DNA of 7,572 bases from Candidatus Borrarchaeota archaeon. Lineage in GTDB: Archaea; Asgardarchaeota; Sifarchaeia; Borrarchaeales; Borrarchaeaceae. The notes under the pieces were generated by a model. That model searched no databases. It was not told where the DNA came from and saw only the letters and a list, made by a program, of their open reading frames with translations. The first letter of the stretch is position 1; every line of letters begins with the position of its first letter. Below are positions 6,363-7,572 of the stretch, one piece after another. The DNA lies in contig JAEORY010000180.1 in NCBI GenBank assembly GCA_016840645.1, positions 1 through 7,572 of the forward strand, written 5' to 3'. Both the position numbers and the translations under genes were made by a program.

Positions 6363-7572
6363 CTAGAAATCGTAATCAAGCGAGATAAAGTAAAAATCTT
6401 TTTCTCTGAATCTGCCTAAAAAATCATCGCTTTCACCGTCAAAAACAGAAATTCCCATTGAGATCCAAAAGTTGTCCAAAGGACTGACACTTAGTGTAAC
6501 TTTTCCATAAATACTACTGCCGAATATGTTGTATATACCTATTAAATCAACTTCAACTGTGTCGTACGCAACCCGTTTTTCAAGATTGGCGGTAATACTG
6601 ATTTCATTTTTCTCTTCTTCGATTGTTTCCGTGACGAATATTTTTTTATATAGAAGACTCGCATTGATGTAACTATCTTCGTGGCTGGTGTCTATTCCTA
6701 TACCTGAGGTGATGGTATTTGCTTCAACATAATCGATTGCTTCTGTACGTTGATAGCCTTCACCCAACGACAATGAGCATTCCCCACGTATTCCCCATCG
6801 ATCGACAACGGTTTCAAAGTCAAGTCCGATCATATGGGTCAGTGGATATTGAGCAAATATCTTCGTGGGTGGAAAACTGTGTTCGATTCGATAGGAGGGG
6901 AAATCCTGAAATCCTCGAAAGTAGTAGAGTGAGCAGTCCGTTTTTCCAATTGTGAAAAAACAGCCTGTTCCAAACTCAATATTTTCAATTGTTTTCTCGG
7001 GTAGTTGTTCGTTCAAGGGAAGAGGCAAATAAACCACATTGTAAGGTGAGCTTTCCTCATCTAACTCATCATAAACACTCTTTGCAAAGAAAGGAATCAC
7101 ATTCAGTTCAATCGTGAAGAAATCAAGCAAATCCACAGAAAACATTGACATAATGATTGGAATTTTTGCCTGATTTTTTTCAGAATCGAGAAAAACACTG
7201 GATAAATCTATTGGATTAAGAATGTCGAGGGGAGATATTTGATCTAGTTTGCCCCATGTTTCTTTCAAATAGCCCAGTTTTGCATCAAAGCTATCGAAAT
7301 GGATATGAAGATACGTTTCATCAATTGCGATATTTTCAGCAGTTGGGGCTGCCTCTCTTGTTGATAGCAATCCTGTCAAACCACCCCCGACGCCGATTGA
7401 TAACCACTGCGTCAGATCACAGACCTCTTTTACCGTTACGGCCGTTCTCTGTTCATAAATCTGATTGGTGTTGGGATAATATATACTCCGTGTGCTCAAC
7501 GATCCTCCTAGGCAATACAGTGGAATGCTGAGAAGTAATAAAAGAACTGATTGAATCGTGTAAAAAACGTGC
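6363..7572 (-). CDS. DUF1302-like outer-membrane beta-barrel protein, 5' end outside window
   Basis: The - strand frame is open from the window edge to TAG at 6363-6365 and shows 402 residues without its start. A reading that begins at TTG 7499 would be wrong. Upstream in frame lie residues YTIQSVLLLLLSIPLYCLGGS (split here only to describe a signal-peptide hydrophobic core with a small-residue end), and no ATG/GTG/TTG start is visible before the edge. The mature part matches my memory of DUF1302: WGKLDQISPLDILNPIDLSS (about 7200-7256) parallels the family's WG-x-D...D-x-x-NP-x-D signature. It is followed by KIPIIMSMF, then GLDFETVVDRWGIRGE and a final LGRFREKDFYFISLDYDF. Alternating strands and a terminal Phe fit a barrel inserted by BAM. 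DUF1302 proteins often occur beside MMPL/RND exporters, as here, and may serve the outer-membrane step, although their role is not settled. The gene is convergent with the exporter (16-nt gap) and so has its own promoter outside the window. Confidence 0.75.
   Translation of the reverse strand, partial: HVFYTIQSVLLLLLSIPLYCLGGSLSTRSIYYPNTNQIYEQRTAVTVKEVCDLTQWLSIGVGGGLTGLLSTREAAPTAENIAIDETYLHIHFDSFDAKLGYLKETWGKLDQISPLDILNPIDLSSVFLDSEKNQAKIPIIMSMFSVDLLDFFTIELNVIPFFAKSVYDELDEESSPYNVVYLPLPLNEQLPEKTIENIEFGTGCFFTIGKTDCSLYYFRGFQDFPSYRIEHSFPPTKIFAQYPLTHMIGLDFETVVDRWGIRGECSLSLGEGYQRTEAIDYVEANTITSGIGIDTSHEDSYINASLLYKKIFVTETIEEEKNEISITANLEKRVAYDTVEVDLIGIYNIFGSSIYGKVTLSVSPLDNFWISMGISVFDGESDDFLGRFREKDFYFISLDYDF

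Noticed and set aside
6340..6370. Bidirectional terminator between the convergent exporter and barrel genes
   Set aside because: There is an A-run and a T-run around GAGCTC, but the six-base palindrome leaves no loop, so no stable hairpin can be drawn.
7509..7529. Lipobox making the barrel protein a lipoprotein (Cys in PLYC)
   Set aside because: The residues before Cys do not fit [LVI][ASTVI][GAS]C, and a barrel ending in Phe is better explained by an ordinary Sec signal peptide.
1..7572. CRISPR array, tRNA, rRNA, insertion sequence or integrase
   Set aside because: No regularly spaced repeats, no tRNA- or rRNA-like sequence and no transposase or recombinase motifs were seen on either strand.

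Overview
The window looks like a piece of a Gram-negative (diderm) bacterial chromosome. The last gene encodes an outer-membrane beta-barrel that ends in an aromatic residue, and it sits beside an RND-type inner-membrane exporter. The PlsC-type acyltransferase carries a C-terminal zinc ribbon, an arrangement I associate from memory with spirochaetes and clostridia. A spirochaete is therefore my best guess for the host, but this is an inference and not a firm assignment.

Layout. (1) Positions 3-185 hold the last 60 codons of a PaaI-like hotdog thioesterase that starts before the window; it is GC-rich (about 56% by hand count). (2) Positions 186-491 are AT-rich, contain a good sigma70-type promoter (TTGACA, 16 nt, TAAAAT) and perhaps a degraded gene remnant. 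(3) Positions 492-6346 hold four genes on the + strand in operon-like order: a GH3-family acyl-adenylating/amido synthetase, a HAD-superfamily phosphatase overlapping its end, a PlsC acyltransferase with a zinc ribbon and an extra C-terminal domain, and a 12-TM MMPL/RND exporter (COG1033 type). (4) A DUF1302-like outer-membrane beta-barrel gene lies on the - strand from 6363 to the window end, convergent with the exporter. Its frame stays open past the window edge and already contains the hydrophobic core of a signal peptide, so its real start is outside.

How they may work together (inference). GH3 enzymes activate a carboxylic acid as acyl-AMP and join it to an amine, usually an amino acid. 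A PlsC enzyme can then acylate a hydroxyl group, which parallels the N-acylation/O-acylation logic of OlsB and OlsA in ornithine-lipid synthesis. The HAD enzyme could remove a phosphate from an intermediate, the RND protein could extract or export the lipid, and the barrel could act at the outer membrane. The set therefore looks like a compact system for making and exporting an unusual amide-containing lipid. I do not recognise it as a named pathway. The AT-rich block (sampled lines 33-40% GC) beginning right after the GC-rich thioesterase suggests an acquired cassette.
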